Positions 31,257 through 39,449 of a stretch of DNA of 64,000 bases are shown here, in pieces. This stretch comes from Acetobacter sicerae (lineage in GTDB: Bacteria > Pseudomonadota > Alphaproteobacteria > Acetobacterales > Acetobacteraceae): positions 62,001 to 126,000 of the forward strand of contig NZ_JAAABN010000011.1 in the NCBI RefSeq assembly GCF_011516765.1. The letters are read 5' to 3'. Position numbers and translations under genes: made by a program. The notes under the pieces are model-generated. The model had not been told where the DNA came from. It saw only the letters and a program-made list of their open reading frames with translations, and searched no databases. Numbering within the stretch: position 1 is the first letter of the stretch; each line of letters starts with the position of its first letter.

Positions 31257-32462
31257 ATGACTCCCTCTTCGCCCCGTTCTTCATCCGTAATCGCCCGCAT
31301 CTACCCCGTCCTGCTGTTTACACTGGCCTGTTACACGGTCATCGGCCTTCAGATGGCGGTCGTGCCACTTTTCGTTCACCGGACACTGGGATACAGCGCC
31401 GCACTCGCAGGATTTGCAGTCTCTGCACAATATCTGGCTACTCTGGCGACCAGAACCTGGGCCGGAAAACGGCTTGACGCCAACGGCGCCCGCCCGGTGG
31501 TTCTGACCGGTCTGATCGTGGGCGCCCTGTCCGGCGTGCTGCTTGTCGCCTCGTCCCTGTGTGCATCGGAATCATCGCTGTCCCTTGGCCTGCTCCTCAT
31601 CGGGCGCGCCCTGCTCGGCTTTAGCGAAAGCTGGGTGGCGGTCGGCGTCATCATCTGGAACATGCACAGGGCGGGCGCTGCGAATTCGGCGGCTGTCATT
31701 TCATGGAACGGCGTCTGTTCCTATGGCGGCATCGCTCTCGGCGCGCCGATTGCCTCCCTGATTTTTTCATCTCACATCCGGTTCGGCGGCCTGATAGGCG
31801 TGGGCCTGCTGTCAACGCTTCTGTTTATCGCCTGTATTCCCAATGCCCTCCGGCAGAAAACAACCCGCCCGGCTCCCCAGACTGGTCCCAAACCGAGTTT
31901 TACGACCATTTTCCGCGCCATCATGCCGTATGGCTGCGCACTTGGAGCGAGCTCGGTCGGATTTGGCGCAATCGTCTCCTGTCTGACGCTCTACTTCAAC
32001 GATGAGAACTGGAGCGGGGCCGCCATCGCCCTTGCCGTCTTCGGCGGGTTCTTCGTGCTGACGCGGTTCGTTTTCTCATCCATGATCAGAAAGATCGGCG
32101 GAGTGAAAGTGGCGCTGGTCTCCATGGCGGTGGAAACGCTTGGCCTGCTGATCATCGCAGGCGGCCCGTCTCCCGTTCTGGCCAATATTGGAGCGGCGTT
32201 GACGGGTGTGGGATTTTCTCTGGTGTTCCCGGCTCTGGGCGTGCTGGCCATCGAGCGGCTGGGGGCGGAAAATCGCGGAGTGGCGCTGGGAGGGTTTTCC
32301 GTCTTTCTGGACCTCGCCATCGGGGCGTCTGGTCCGGGGCTGGGGATGATCATTCCCATCTGGGGCTTTCCGACGCTGTTTGTCGTTGCAGCCGCGTTCT
32401 GCGCTATTGGGTTCTTCCTGACCCTCACTCTGCCGAAAAACAGTCCTGCGGCATCGGCGTGA
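31257..32462 (+). CDS. MFS transporter (YhhS/YfcJ-like)
   Basis: This is a 401-residue inner-membrane carrier with about 12 hydrophobic helices. Recognisable parts are GLQMAVVPLFVHRTLGYSAA in the first helical pair, a motif A-like loop TRTWAGKRLDANGARPVV, and LLIGRALLGFSESWVAVGV in helix four. The second half contains GVGFSLVFPALGVLAIERLG. These features fit the sugar/arabinose-exporter-like YhhS group. No regulator or enzyme neighbour suggests a substrate. The start lacks an obvious ribosome site. Confidence 0.82.
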   Translation: MTPSSPRSSSVIARIYPVLLFTLACYTVIGLQMAVVPLFVHRTLGYSAALAGFAVSAQYLATLATRTWAGKRLDANGARPVVLTGLIVGALSGVLLVASSLCASESSLSLGLLLIGRALLGFSESWVAVGVIIWNMHRAGAANSAAVISWNGVCSYGGIALGAPIASLIFSSHIRFGGLIGVGLLSTLLFIACIPNALRQKTTRPAPQTGPKPSFTTIFRAIMPYGCALGASSVGFGAIVSCLTLYFNDENWSGAAIALAVFGGFFVLTRFVFSSMIRKIGGVKVALVSMAVETLGLLIIAGGPSPVLANIGAALTGVGFSLVFPALGVLAIERLGAENRGVALGGFSVFLDLAIGASGPGLGMIIPIWGFPTLFVVAAAFCAIGFFLTLTLPKNSPAASA

Positions 32463-32586
32463 CGGGGCTGCCTCATTTCCGACGCTTATTGCGGTCTGAA
32501 TGAATTTTCTGAAACTGCTGGCGACAGGTTTCTGTTGTGTCTGGAAGATGCAGGCGAATAGGCTGAGCAAAACGGGGGTAGGCCGG

Positions 32587-32850
32587 ATGAAGCGCTATAT
32601 CGTCATGCTTTGGGTTGGGTACGGGCTCATAGGTCTGGCGTCGCTGATGCTCTGCGTGGAAATCTGGAAGGGCCTGTCTCTGGCCGAGAGTCTGGCGGAT
32701 GAAAAGACGGCCAGCCTTCTGGCAACAGAATTCGGCCTGCTCGGAACCGGAAGCGGGATGATAGCAGTTGCTTTCTCTCTTCTGTCCGGCCCGCGCGCCA
32801 AAACTCATCTGGCTGTCCGTTCCGTTCGTGTCCCCGCCGATCGCGGGTAA
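32587..32850 (+). CDS. small membrane protein of unknown function
   Basis: This predicted protein of 87 residues has two hydrophobic segments: MLWVGYGLIGLASLMLCVEI near the start and LLGTGSGMIAVAFSLLS further on. They are joined by an acidic loop and end in a basic tail (HLAVRSVRVPADRG). The ATG at 32587 begins the hydrophobic part; the frame is open 29 codons further upstream. The ribosome site is weak and I do not recognise a family, so the call is tentative. Confidence 0.45.
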   Translation: MKRYIVMLWVGYGLIGLASLMLCVEIWKGLSLAESLADEKTASLLATEFGLLGTGSGMIAVAFSLLSGPRAKTHLAVRSVRVPADRG

Positions 32851-33098
32851 CCGGATGAAGCCGTCAGGGACTGGCTAACGGTATCTCTAAAATCGCTTCT
32901 GCCCGGACGGGCTCAGACAGCCGGTATTATCTGTGCGGAAGACGCCATTCCGGGAGCATGATCGTCGGGAATACGACGTCAGTGACTTGGCGGAAAGGTA
33001 TGAAGCTGTATCATGCTCTTATTGGAAAAGATGGCTGCCGTTGACTGACGACGGAGCCGAGAAAAAACACCTGACAAGCCCATTGGAGAGTTGACTGC

Positions 33099-33695
33099 AT
33101 GCCTGCCCGCATCAATGCCGCCGCCGTCTTTTGCGGCTCCCGTTTCGGCAATCAGCCTGTCTACAAGGAAACTGCAGAAGCCGTGGGAGCCGGGCTTGCC
33201 CGGGCAGGTATCCATCTCGTTTATGGCGGTGGGGATGTGGGCCTGATGGGCGTCGTGGCGGATGCGGCCATACAGGCGGGTGGCCGTGTCACCGGTATCA
33301 TTCCCGATTTTCTGGAAGCCCGCGAAGTCATGCATCGCGGCGTGACGGAACTGGTTGTCACGGATTCCATGCATACGCGGAAACAGAAGATGTTTGCGGT
33401 AGCTGACGCATTTCTCATTCTTCCCGGCGGGTTCGGAACCTTTGACGAACTGATGGAAATTCTGACCTGGAAGCAGCTCCAGTTGCATTCCAAGCCTATC
33501 CTTATCGTCAATGTCGCAAACTGGGCGCAGGGCGTGCTTGCGATGCTGAACGAGGCCGTCAGTCAGGGCTTCGCCTCTCCCCAGGCACGAGCCCTGCTTG
33601 AGGTAGTGCCTGATACGGCGGCGGCTCTGAAACGGCTGGAACTCGTTTCCCGCTCCGACAGCCGTGAGGCCTCGGAAGCGACCTCCAGAATGTAA
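33099..33695 (+). CDS. LOG family protein (nucleotide 5'-monophosphate phosphoribohydrolase)
   Basis: This is a 198-residue protein of the LOG (lysine decarboxylase-like) family. These enzymes release the free base from cytokinin riboside 5'-monophosphates or related nucleotides. The glycine-rich loop LVYGGGDVGLMGVVADAA at about 40-57 and the motif PGGFGTFDE (109-117), including catalytic Glu117, are intact. The older label 'lysine decarboxylase' is not supported for this family. A GGAGAG ribosome site precedes the ATG. The gene stands alone, upstream of tRNA-Pro. Confidence 0.9.
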   Translation: MPARINAAAVFCGSRFGNQPVYKETAEAVGAGLARAGIHLVYGGGDVGLMGVVADAAIQAGGRVTGIIPDFLEAREVMHRGVTELVVTDSMHTRKQKMFAVADAFLILPGGFGTFDELMEILTWKQLQLHSKPILIVNVANWAQGVLAMLNEAVSQGFASPQARALLEVVPDTAAALKRLELVSRSDSREASEATSRM

Positions 33696-33795
33696 ATTTC
33701 CGCTCTCGGGGGAAAAATAAACCACTCGAGGGGGCCGTATGATATTTCGGCCCTTGCAGTCATGAACGATGAGCGCTATTAGGCCCGCACCCAAT

Positions 33796-33872
33796 CGGAG
33801 TGTAGCTCAGCCTGGTAGAGCACTGTGTTCGGGACGCAGGGGCCGGAGGTTCGAATCCTCTCACTCCGACCA
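33796..33872 (+). tRNA. tRNA-Pro (anticodon CGG)
   Basis: A 77-base cloverleaf starts CGGAGTGTAGCTCAGCCTGG. It has an anticodon stem CTGTG/CGCAG around TTCGGGA (anticodon CGG), the T-arm GGAGGTTCGAATCCTC, a seven-pair acceptor stem (CGGAGTG/CACTCCG) and an encoded ACCA end. Confidence 0.95.
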
Positions 33873-34465
33873 GGGTTTTCAACGGATGGCCCGACATCCG
33901 CTTATATGTTCTGTTGTTCAGGCGAACGCAGACTATATCTTTCTCTCCCCACATCTCTAAAATACGTCACTCGAATGATACGCCCATCACGGGCAGCGAT
34001 GCTCACCCGACAGATCTCGCGATCGCCTATCGTCGTGTGATTCTGTCCGTTTGTGTTCGTGTTACGGGTCAGGCTGATGATGGGAAGAATTACCGCCCCA
34101 TGCCTGACTGATGGCAACTGACGGGACGTGTGAGGAAGCCACAACCTCTCCCGCGCTTTTACCATTCCGAACAGAGGATGAGTTGTATGAGCAACAACAG
34201 GCCTCAGGCTCGGAAAGAGGTCTGGCTCCCGCTATTACAGACCATCGAAGAAATTCCTCTGATCGCGTGAGAGATATGAGGCTGATTCAGAATCCAGACG
34301 TAGCCAGAGACGCGTTCTTCGCAAGGGCTGCCAAGTTCACGCCCGACTATCCTGTTCTTTTCAGAGCACCTTCCCGGACACCGGTGATTTCATTTGAACA
34401 GAGACTACTCTAGATAAGGAAGCAGGAAGGCCATTGCTTTCCGATTGAAATCCGATCCGGGAACC
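33873..34465. other. gene-poor stretch downstream of tRNA-Pro
   Basis: About 590 bases without a gene that I can support. The longest forward frame (34111-34413) has no ribosome site and a random-looking composition. A 27-codon frame at 34188 (MSNNRPQARKEVWLPLLQTI...) has a GAGG upstream but ends early. Sequence next to the 3' end of a tRNA is a common integration site, so this may be a decayed insertion, but I see no integrase or direct repeat of the tRNA end. Confidence 0.5.
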
Positions 34466-34705
34466 ATGATTTTTACACCCTCCCCTTTTCGCATCCTGAT
34501 GATGACGTCGGTCCTGTGTCTGCTCACAGCCTGCTCAGGCCCTACCCGTTTGTCGCCGCATCAGGAGATCCGCCGGGATCAGAAGAAACTGCACAGTTGC
34601 AATGAAATTTCAGACCGGACCGCGCGCGGCCGGTGTCTCATGGCTGAATCCAGACGTCATTATCTCTATCAGCATCCACGCAGACCACCCGTCCGCAGCC
34701 GTTAA
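34466..34705 (+). CDS. small lipoprotein of unknown function
   Basis: This protein of about 79 residues has a lipoprotein signal peptide: hydrophobic RILMMTSVLCLLTACSG, with the lipobox L-T-A-C. The short mature part is basic (many Arg, His), has two further Cys and ends RRPPVRSR. The ATG at 34466 has GGGAA upstream; a later Met is possible. I do not recognise the family. Confidence 0.5.
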   Translation: MIFTPSPFRILMMTSVLCLLTACSGPTRLSPHQEIRRDQKKLHSCNEISDRTARGRCLMAESRRHYLYQHPRRPPVRSR

Positions 34706-34763
34706 CTGAGCCGTATTTTTAACGGGCTTCTGCTGTGAAAACAGACAGGCGATCATTCCATAA

Positions 34764-34979
34764 TCAGTTTTTGCTCTGATCGCTGTGAGGTTGCTGAACT
34801 TCTGGCGGAGCGCTTTTTGGTGGCCCGGCGGCATCTTCATCAAGATTGATTTCTTTTTCAATCTGTTGGGTATGCGGTGAATTATGATCCTGTATTATTT
34901 CCTTTTCCGTGGAACAGGCAATCAATCCAGAGCACACAAATACAGCGGCAAGTCCCCGGACTGCTACAGAGCGCGACAT
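34764..34979 (-). CDS. small lipoprotein of unknown function
   Basis: This is a 71-residue lipoprotein with signal peptide SVAVRGLAAVFVCSGLIAC and lipobox L-I-A-C at Cys22. The mature part is short and hydrophilic, with a likely helix EIIQDHNSPHTQQIEKEIN and a Pro/Gln-rich end. The ATG has a perfect AGGAGG ribosome site, which supports expression. It is convergent with the lipoprotein gene at 34466-34705. The family is unknown. Confidence 0.6.
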   Translation of the reverse strand: MSRSVAVRGLAAVFVCSGLIACSTEKEIIQDHNSPHTQQIEKEINLDEDAAGPPKSAPPEVQQPHSDQSKN

Positions 34980-35273
34980 GACGTTCCTCCTGAATTCAGA
35001 GCATATTTTTGAACAGTCGAATCACAGTAAAATCGAAACAGGGACGTGTCGATATTCATCCGTTATAATATAGCCTGACGACATCGCATGCCATGCTGCC
35101 GATCTGCAGGGTTATATGGCGGCGCATAACAGGAGCAGGACACACGCCGGGATGCTCCTTTTCCGAAGAATCGCCTGAAAACCTGCCTCTGTCCCTGCTC
35201 CCCCCTTGCTCTTGCGCGCTGTCTCTGGTCCAACCCGTGATCAAGAGAACACGCTCAGGAGAACGAGTGCGCC

Positions 35274-36146
35274 ATGCGAACAGGACAGATTGCGGCCATG
35301 CTGCTGACCGCATTGGCGCTTGAAGGCTGTTACGCCCAGTACAACTATCGTCCCGCCGGTTATGAAGAGGGATGGACAATGGGACATCATGCCGGTCATC
35401 TCGGCTGGTATGACCAGCACGGGCGCTGGCAGGGCTGGTTCGATGGAGCGGCATGGCATGATGCGCACGAGACGGTTCAGCATGGCGCATCGTCCCCGCT
35501 TTCGGCTCGCCCCGCTCCTGTTGGCGGAATAGCTCCGAACCTGCGTGGACCGATCAAATCGCCTGTCTCGCCCTCCGTCAGTTCTCAGGAAGAAGCACCA
35601 TCCGCCGTTAACCCCGTGCCGGAAGCGGCGCAGCTGTCCGCTCCCCAGCCAGCACCGATCACACCGCGAGCGCCTTCTGCCGCAGTTCCCGCAACGCGGC
35701 CCGCAGTGGCCCCGGCAGTTCCGACACAGACGCCCCCGGCTCTTACGCCTCCCCGGACACCCACGCCTTCAGCAGTCACGCCTGTCGTTCCACAACCGCC
35801 CGCTCCGGCCAGCGTCCCCGCGACACAGCCGGAACCGGTTGTGCAGACACCTCCTGTCCAGCCTGCGCCAGCACCTGCTCCGAGCGCCCAGCCTCCCGCC
35901 CCGGCCCAGACGCCGGACGAGGATGAGACGGCTCCGTCGACTTCCACGACTCAACAGGCTCCCTTCAAGGTCAAGCCGGGCTCGTCCATGCCGCAGGGTC
36001 CGGACGAATCGACATCGGCAGCTTCGCAGGTGCTGCCAGCGTGGCTCAGCCCGTCGCCGGATCCGGTCCCGACCTCCCAGACACCCTCCGGGCAATCGTC
36101 CTCTGGGCAATCGTCGGGCAGAACGACGCACAAAACGACGCGGTAA
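35274..36146 (+). CDS. secreted proline-rich protein
   Basis: This 290-residue protein starts with a signal sequence (MRTGQIAAMLLTALALEGC). The Cys19 context L-E-G-C is close to, but not a typical, lipobox. A short His/Gly/Trp/Tyr-rich segment (GWTMGHHAGHLGWYDQHGRW, ~33-52) follows. A long Pro/Ala/Ser/Thr/Gln-rich region (about 78-205) then follows, probably extended and perhaps spanning the cell wall or periplasm. The end is Ser/Thr/Gln-rich. AGGAGA precedes the ATG. It may be an anchored envelope protein; no catalytic domain is visible. The ~290 bases before it (34980-35273) show no gene. Confidence 0.6.
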   Translation: MRTGQIAAMLLTALALEGCYAQYNYRPAGYEEGWTMGHHAGHLGWYDQHGRWQGWFDGAAWHDAHETVQHGASSPLSARPAPVGGIAPNLRGPIKSPVSPSVSSQEEAPSAVNPVPEAAQLSAPQPAPITPRAPSAAVPATRPAVAPAVPTQTPPALTPPRTPTPSAVTPVVPQPPAPASVPATQPEPVVQTPPVQPAPAPAPSAQPPAPAQTPDEDETAPSTSTTQQAPFKVKPGSSMPQGPDESTSAASQVLPAWLSPSPDPVPTSQTPSGQSSSGQSSGRTTHKTTR

Positions 36147-36359
36147 GACCCGCCGGGTTTACGCGCATGATCGAACGGATATGCTCCGGTTGAGGGTGAT
36201 GCCCGGAATGAGAGGCAGAGAGGACAAGGCGTGTGGAGCCAGCCGATCTCTTCCGCCGGAAACCATGCCGACAGGGACCGGGAAACCTTACGGCGCGACA
36301 TCACCATGAAGAGGCAGCAACGCATCCCGTGAAAGGGATGTGTGTCAGAGGAGAGCCCG

Positions 36360-38162
36360 TTGACAGAGACCACGATCAGTCCCGTGATTGGAAAGATGAG
36401 CGACCGTCTTCAGGCCCTGCGCGCCTTGCTGAAAGAAAACGGTCTGGATGGGCTGATCATTCCGCGCAGTGATGAGTATCTGGGGGAATACGTCCCTGCC
36501 TGCGCCGAACGACTAGCGTGGATCAGCGGTTTTACAGGCAGTGCGGGACTGGCCGTCGTTCTGTCCGACAAGGCCGCCGTTTTTTCGGATGGGCGCTACA
36601 TCACCCAGATGGACGATCAGGTCGATGGCGCACTGTGGGAACGCCATCACATCACGGAGGCTCCTCCGCGGATATGGCTTGAAGAGAACGCTCCCACAAA
36701 GGCCAGGATCGGCTACGACCCACGCATTATCAGCCGTTCCGCTCTGAACGCTCTTCAAACGGATGCTGTCACACTGCTCCCGACAGCGTTCAATCTGGTC
36801 GATGCCGTCTGGACTGATCGCCCTGCCCCACCCGCTGCTCCGACGCAGGTTCATCCGCTGGAATTTTCCGGGCAGGGCAGTGAGGAAAAACGTCACGCTC
36901 TCGGGACGCAGCTTGCGAAAAGTGGATGGCAGGCCGCGATCGTCGCTGATTGCACATCAGTCGCCTGGCTGCTGAACATCCGTGGAACCGATGTGCCTCA
37001 CACGCCAGTGGTGCTCTCCTTCGCCATTCTGCACAGCAACGGGCAGGTCGATCTGTTTGTGGATGAGGCGAAGATCACACCCGAGGTCCGGGACTGGCTT
37101 GGCAGCGATGTGAACATTCTTCCGCCGGAACATCTGGAAGACTCACTCCGGGCGCTGACGGATCAGACGATCGCCGTCGATCCATCCGCCACGCCGGTCT
37201 GGTTCAGCCAGACGCTGGAAGACGCCGGAGCGACCGTCGTGGAAGCCGCCGATCCCTGCGCCCTGCCCCGCGCAAGGAAGAATGCCGTCGAGCAGCAGGG
37301 CGCCCGCGCCGCGCATCTGCGTGACGCCGTCGCCATCTGCCGCTTCCTGCACTGGCTGGACGCTCATGCCGCCGGTTCAACGGAGATGGAACTGGTGGAA
37401 CGGCTTCAGGCATTCCGGGCCGAAGCGCCGGAATATCGCGACGATTCCTTCGACACGATCTCGGGCGCCGGACCGAACGGGGCCATCATCCATTACCGCG
37501 TCACGCCGGAGACCAGCCGCCTCCTTGGTGCGAACACCGTCTATCTGGTGGATAGCGGCGCGCAGTATCCCGATGGCACAACGGACATCACACGCACCGT
37601 GTGGACGGGGCCGGATGAGCCACCTGCCTCAATCAAGGAAGCGTTCAGCCGCGTGCTCAAGGGTAATCTGCTGCTGGGACGCGCCCGCTTTCCCTCCGGC
37701 ACCACCGGCAGCGCGCTGGATGTGCTGGCGCGTTATGCGCTGTGGCAGGGCGGTCTGGATTTCGACCACGGCACCGGGCACGGTGTGGGAAGCTATCTCT
37801 CCGTGCATGAGGGGCCGCAGCGCATCTCCAAGCTGCCCAACAGAATCGCGCTGGAGGACGGGATGATCCTGTCGAACGAGCCGGGCTATTACCGTCCCGG
37901 TGCTTTCGGGATCCGGCTGGAGACTCTGGAGATGGTCAGATCATCGGACGTCGGGCAGGATGGACGGAACTTTCTTGAGTTCGAAACGCTGACTCTCGCT
38001 CCTTTCGACCGCCGTCTGGTCGACCCGGACGTCATGGGACCGGAAGCCTTGGATTTCCTTGATTCTTACCACGCCAGAGTGCTTTCTGAGGTTGGTCCTC
38101 TGCTCTCCGGCGAGGCGAAATCATGGCTTGTGCATGCCTGCTCTTCCATCAAGAGGAAGTGA
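36360..38162 (+). CDS. M24 family Xaa-Pro aminopeptidase (aminopeptidase P)
   Basis: The enzyme removes N-terminal residues that precede proline. About 600 residues make the three-domain long form: two creatinase-like N-terminal domains and a C-terminal pita-bread peptidase domain. The metal ligands are visible: Asp in YLVDSGAQY and DGTTDITRT, His in HGTGHGVG, Glu in LSNEPGYY and Glu in FLEFETLTLAP. I favour the TTG at 36360, seven bases after GAGGAG. A GTG at 36342 and an ATG at 36396 are alternatives. Transcription may continue into icd, 73 bases on. Confidence 0.9.
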   Translation: MTETTISPVIGKMSDRLQALRALLKENGLDGLIIPRSDEYLGEYVPACAERLAWISGFTGSAGLAVVLSDKAAVFSDGRYITQMDDQVDGALWERHHITEAPPRIWLEENAPTKARIGYDPRIISRSALNALQTDAVTLLPTAFNLVDAVWTDRPAPPAAPTQVHPLEFSGQGSEEKRHALGTQLAKSGWQAAIVADCTSVAWLLNIRGTDVPHTPVVLSFAILHSNGQVDLFVDEAKITPEVRDWLGSDVNILPPEHLEDSLRALTDQTIAVDPSATPVWFSQTLEDAGATVVEAADPCALPRARKNAVEQQGARAAHLRDAVAICRFLHWLDAHAAGSTEMELVERLQAFRAEAPEYRDDSFDTISGAGPNGAIIHYRVTPETSRLLGANTVYLVDSGAQYPDGTTDITRTVWTGPDEPPASIKEAFSRVLKGNLLLGRARFPSGTTGSALDVLARYALWQGGLDFDHGTGHGVGSYLSVHEGPQRISKLPNRIALEDGMILSNEPGYYRPGAFGIRLETLEMVRSSDVGQDGRNFLEFETLTLAPFDRRLVDPDVMGPEALDFLDSYHARVLSEVGPLLSGEAKSWLVHACSSIKRK

Positions 38163-38235
38163 CAACACGTAATTGCGCATCGCGCTTTCTCTCAATGCGA
38201 GGCAGAAGAGGCGGCGGATGTATAGGGAGTTCATG

Positions 38236-39264
38236 ATGACGAACAGCAAAACAATCCCCGCCACCCTTATTCCGGGCGACGGTATCGGTCCCGAAATTAT
38301 GGATTCGGTGGTCGAGATCCTCGATGCGGTCGGCGCTCCGTTCAAGTGGGAACGTCACATCGCTGGCATGGCTGGCGTTGACGCGGTTAACGATCCTCTT
38401 CCGAAAGACACTCTCGAGAGCATCCGCAAGACCGGTCTTGCTCTCAAAGGCCCGCTGACCACGCCTGTCGGCGGCGGCTTCAAGTCCATCAACGTCACCA
38501 TGCGTCAAGAGTTCGAACTCTACGCGAATCTTCGTCCGACAAAGACGATCATTCCCGGTGGTCGTTATGAAGACATCGATCTGGTGATCGTTCGTGAGAA
38601 CCTCGAAGGCTATTACGCCGCGATGGAACAGACGATCCCGGCCAATGGCGACAAGCAGGGCATTGCGCTTTCGGGCGGCTATGTTTCCCGCAAGGAATGC
38701 GAGCGCATTGTCCGCTTCGCGTTCGATTACGCCGTGCAGAACGGCCGCAAGAAGGTGACGCTGGTCCACAAGGCCAACATCATCAAGCAGATGTGCGGCA
38801 TGTTCCTTGAGGCTGGCCGCAAGGTCGCCGAGGAATACAAGGGCAGGATCGAGTGTGACGAGCGTATCGTCGACGCCTGTTCCATGCAGCTGGTGACCAA
38901 CCCGTGGCAGTTTGACGTGATCGTCACGACCAACCTGTTCGGCGACATCCTCTCCGATCAGGCAGCCGGTCTTGTTGGCGGTCTGGGTCTCGCACCGGGC
39001 GCGAACATCGGTGAGAAAGCTGCGATCTTCGAGGCGGTGCATGGCTCCGCTCCTGACATCGCAGGCAAGAACCTCGCCAACCCGCTGGCTCTGCTGCTCG
39101 CAGCGGTGATGATGCTGCGCCACGTTCGTCGCGATGATCTGGCTGACCGGATCGACACGGCGATCAAGAACCTGATCACCAGCGGCAAGGTTCGCACCCG
39201 TGACATGGGCGGCGAAGCTGGCACGAAGGAACTGACGGCTGCGCTGAAGCAGGCTCTCGTCTGA
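38236..39264 (+). CDS. isocitrate dehydrogenase, NAD-type
   Basis: The enzyme converts isocitrate to 2-oxoglutarate in the TCA cycle. The 342 residues start MTNSKTIPATLIPGDGIGPE. The substrate motif S84-x-N86-x3-R90 lies in FKSINVTMRQEFELYANLRP, with Arg100 at its end. The metal-binding Asp residues are in TTNLFGDILSDQAAGLVGG. The sequence GSAPDIAGKNLANP fits the NAD-type group, close to homoisocitrate and isopropylmalate dehydrogenases. Two adjacent ATGs (38233, 38236) follow AGGGAG; the second has the better spacing. The frame extends 21 codons further upstream without support. Confidence 0.9.
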   Translation: MTNSKTIPATLIPGDGIGPEIMDSVVEILDAVGAPFKWERHIAGMAGVDAVNDPLPKDTLESIRKTGLALKGPLTTPVGGGFKSINVTMRQEFELYANLRPTKTIIPGGRYEDIDLVIVRENLEGYYAAMEQTIPANGDKQGIALSGGYVSRKECERIVRFAFDYAVQNGRKKVTLVHKANIIKQMCGMFLEAGRKVAEEYKGRIECDERIVDACSMQLVTNPWQFDVIVTTNLFGDILSDQAAGLVGGLGLAPGANIGEKAAIFEAVHGSAPDIAGKNLANPLALLLAAVMMLRHVRRDDLADRIDTAIKNLITSGKVRTRDMGGEAGTKELTAALKQALV

Positions 39265-39323
39265 TCTTTCAGTAAAAACACGTTACGCAGGCTGGGATGT
39301 TCAGTTCCAGACCTGCGTAAAGA

Positions 39324-39357
39324 AAGGCTCCGCCGTTTTACGGCGGGGCCTTTTTTG
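39324..39357. terminator. bidirectional terminator between icd and the radical SAM gene
   Basis: AAAGGC-T-CCGCCGT and ACGGCGG-G-GCCTTT (39324-39354) form a 13-pair stem with one mismatch around a two-base loop. A T-run to 39357 follows on one side and an A-rich stretch on the other. It can serve both convergent genes. Confidence 0.85.
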
Positions 39358-39449
39358 TGCCGTTCATGTGGTTTGCAGACATGCTTTTCAGGACTTTCCC
39401 CCGCCCCCACAAATGCCTTTGAATAAGCTCTGAATCATGCCGCCTTTGA

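Noticed and set aside
33902..34165. 87-codon minus-strand frame
   Set aside because: No ribosome site or family feature; it overlaps other equally weak frames.
34111..34413. 100-codon forward frame after tRNA-Pro
   Set aside because: It has no ribosome site, no recognisable motif and a noise-like composition.
33873..34465. Integrated element at the tRNA-Pro 3' end
   Set aside because: No integrase gene and no duplicated tRNA end were found, so the idea stays only a remark.
35585..36131. Gly/Ala-rich and Arg-rich minus-strand frames
   Set aside because: They are the antisense of the proline-rich secreted protein gene.
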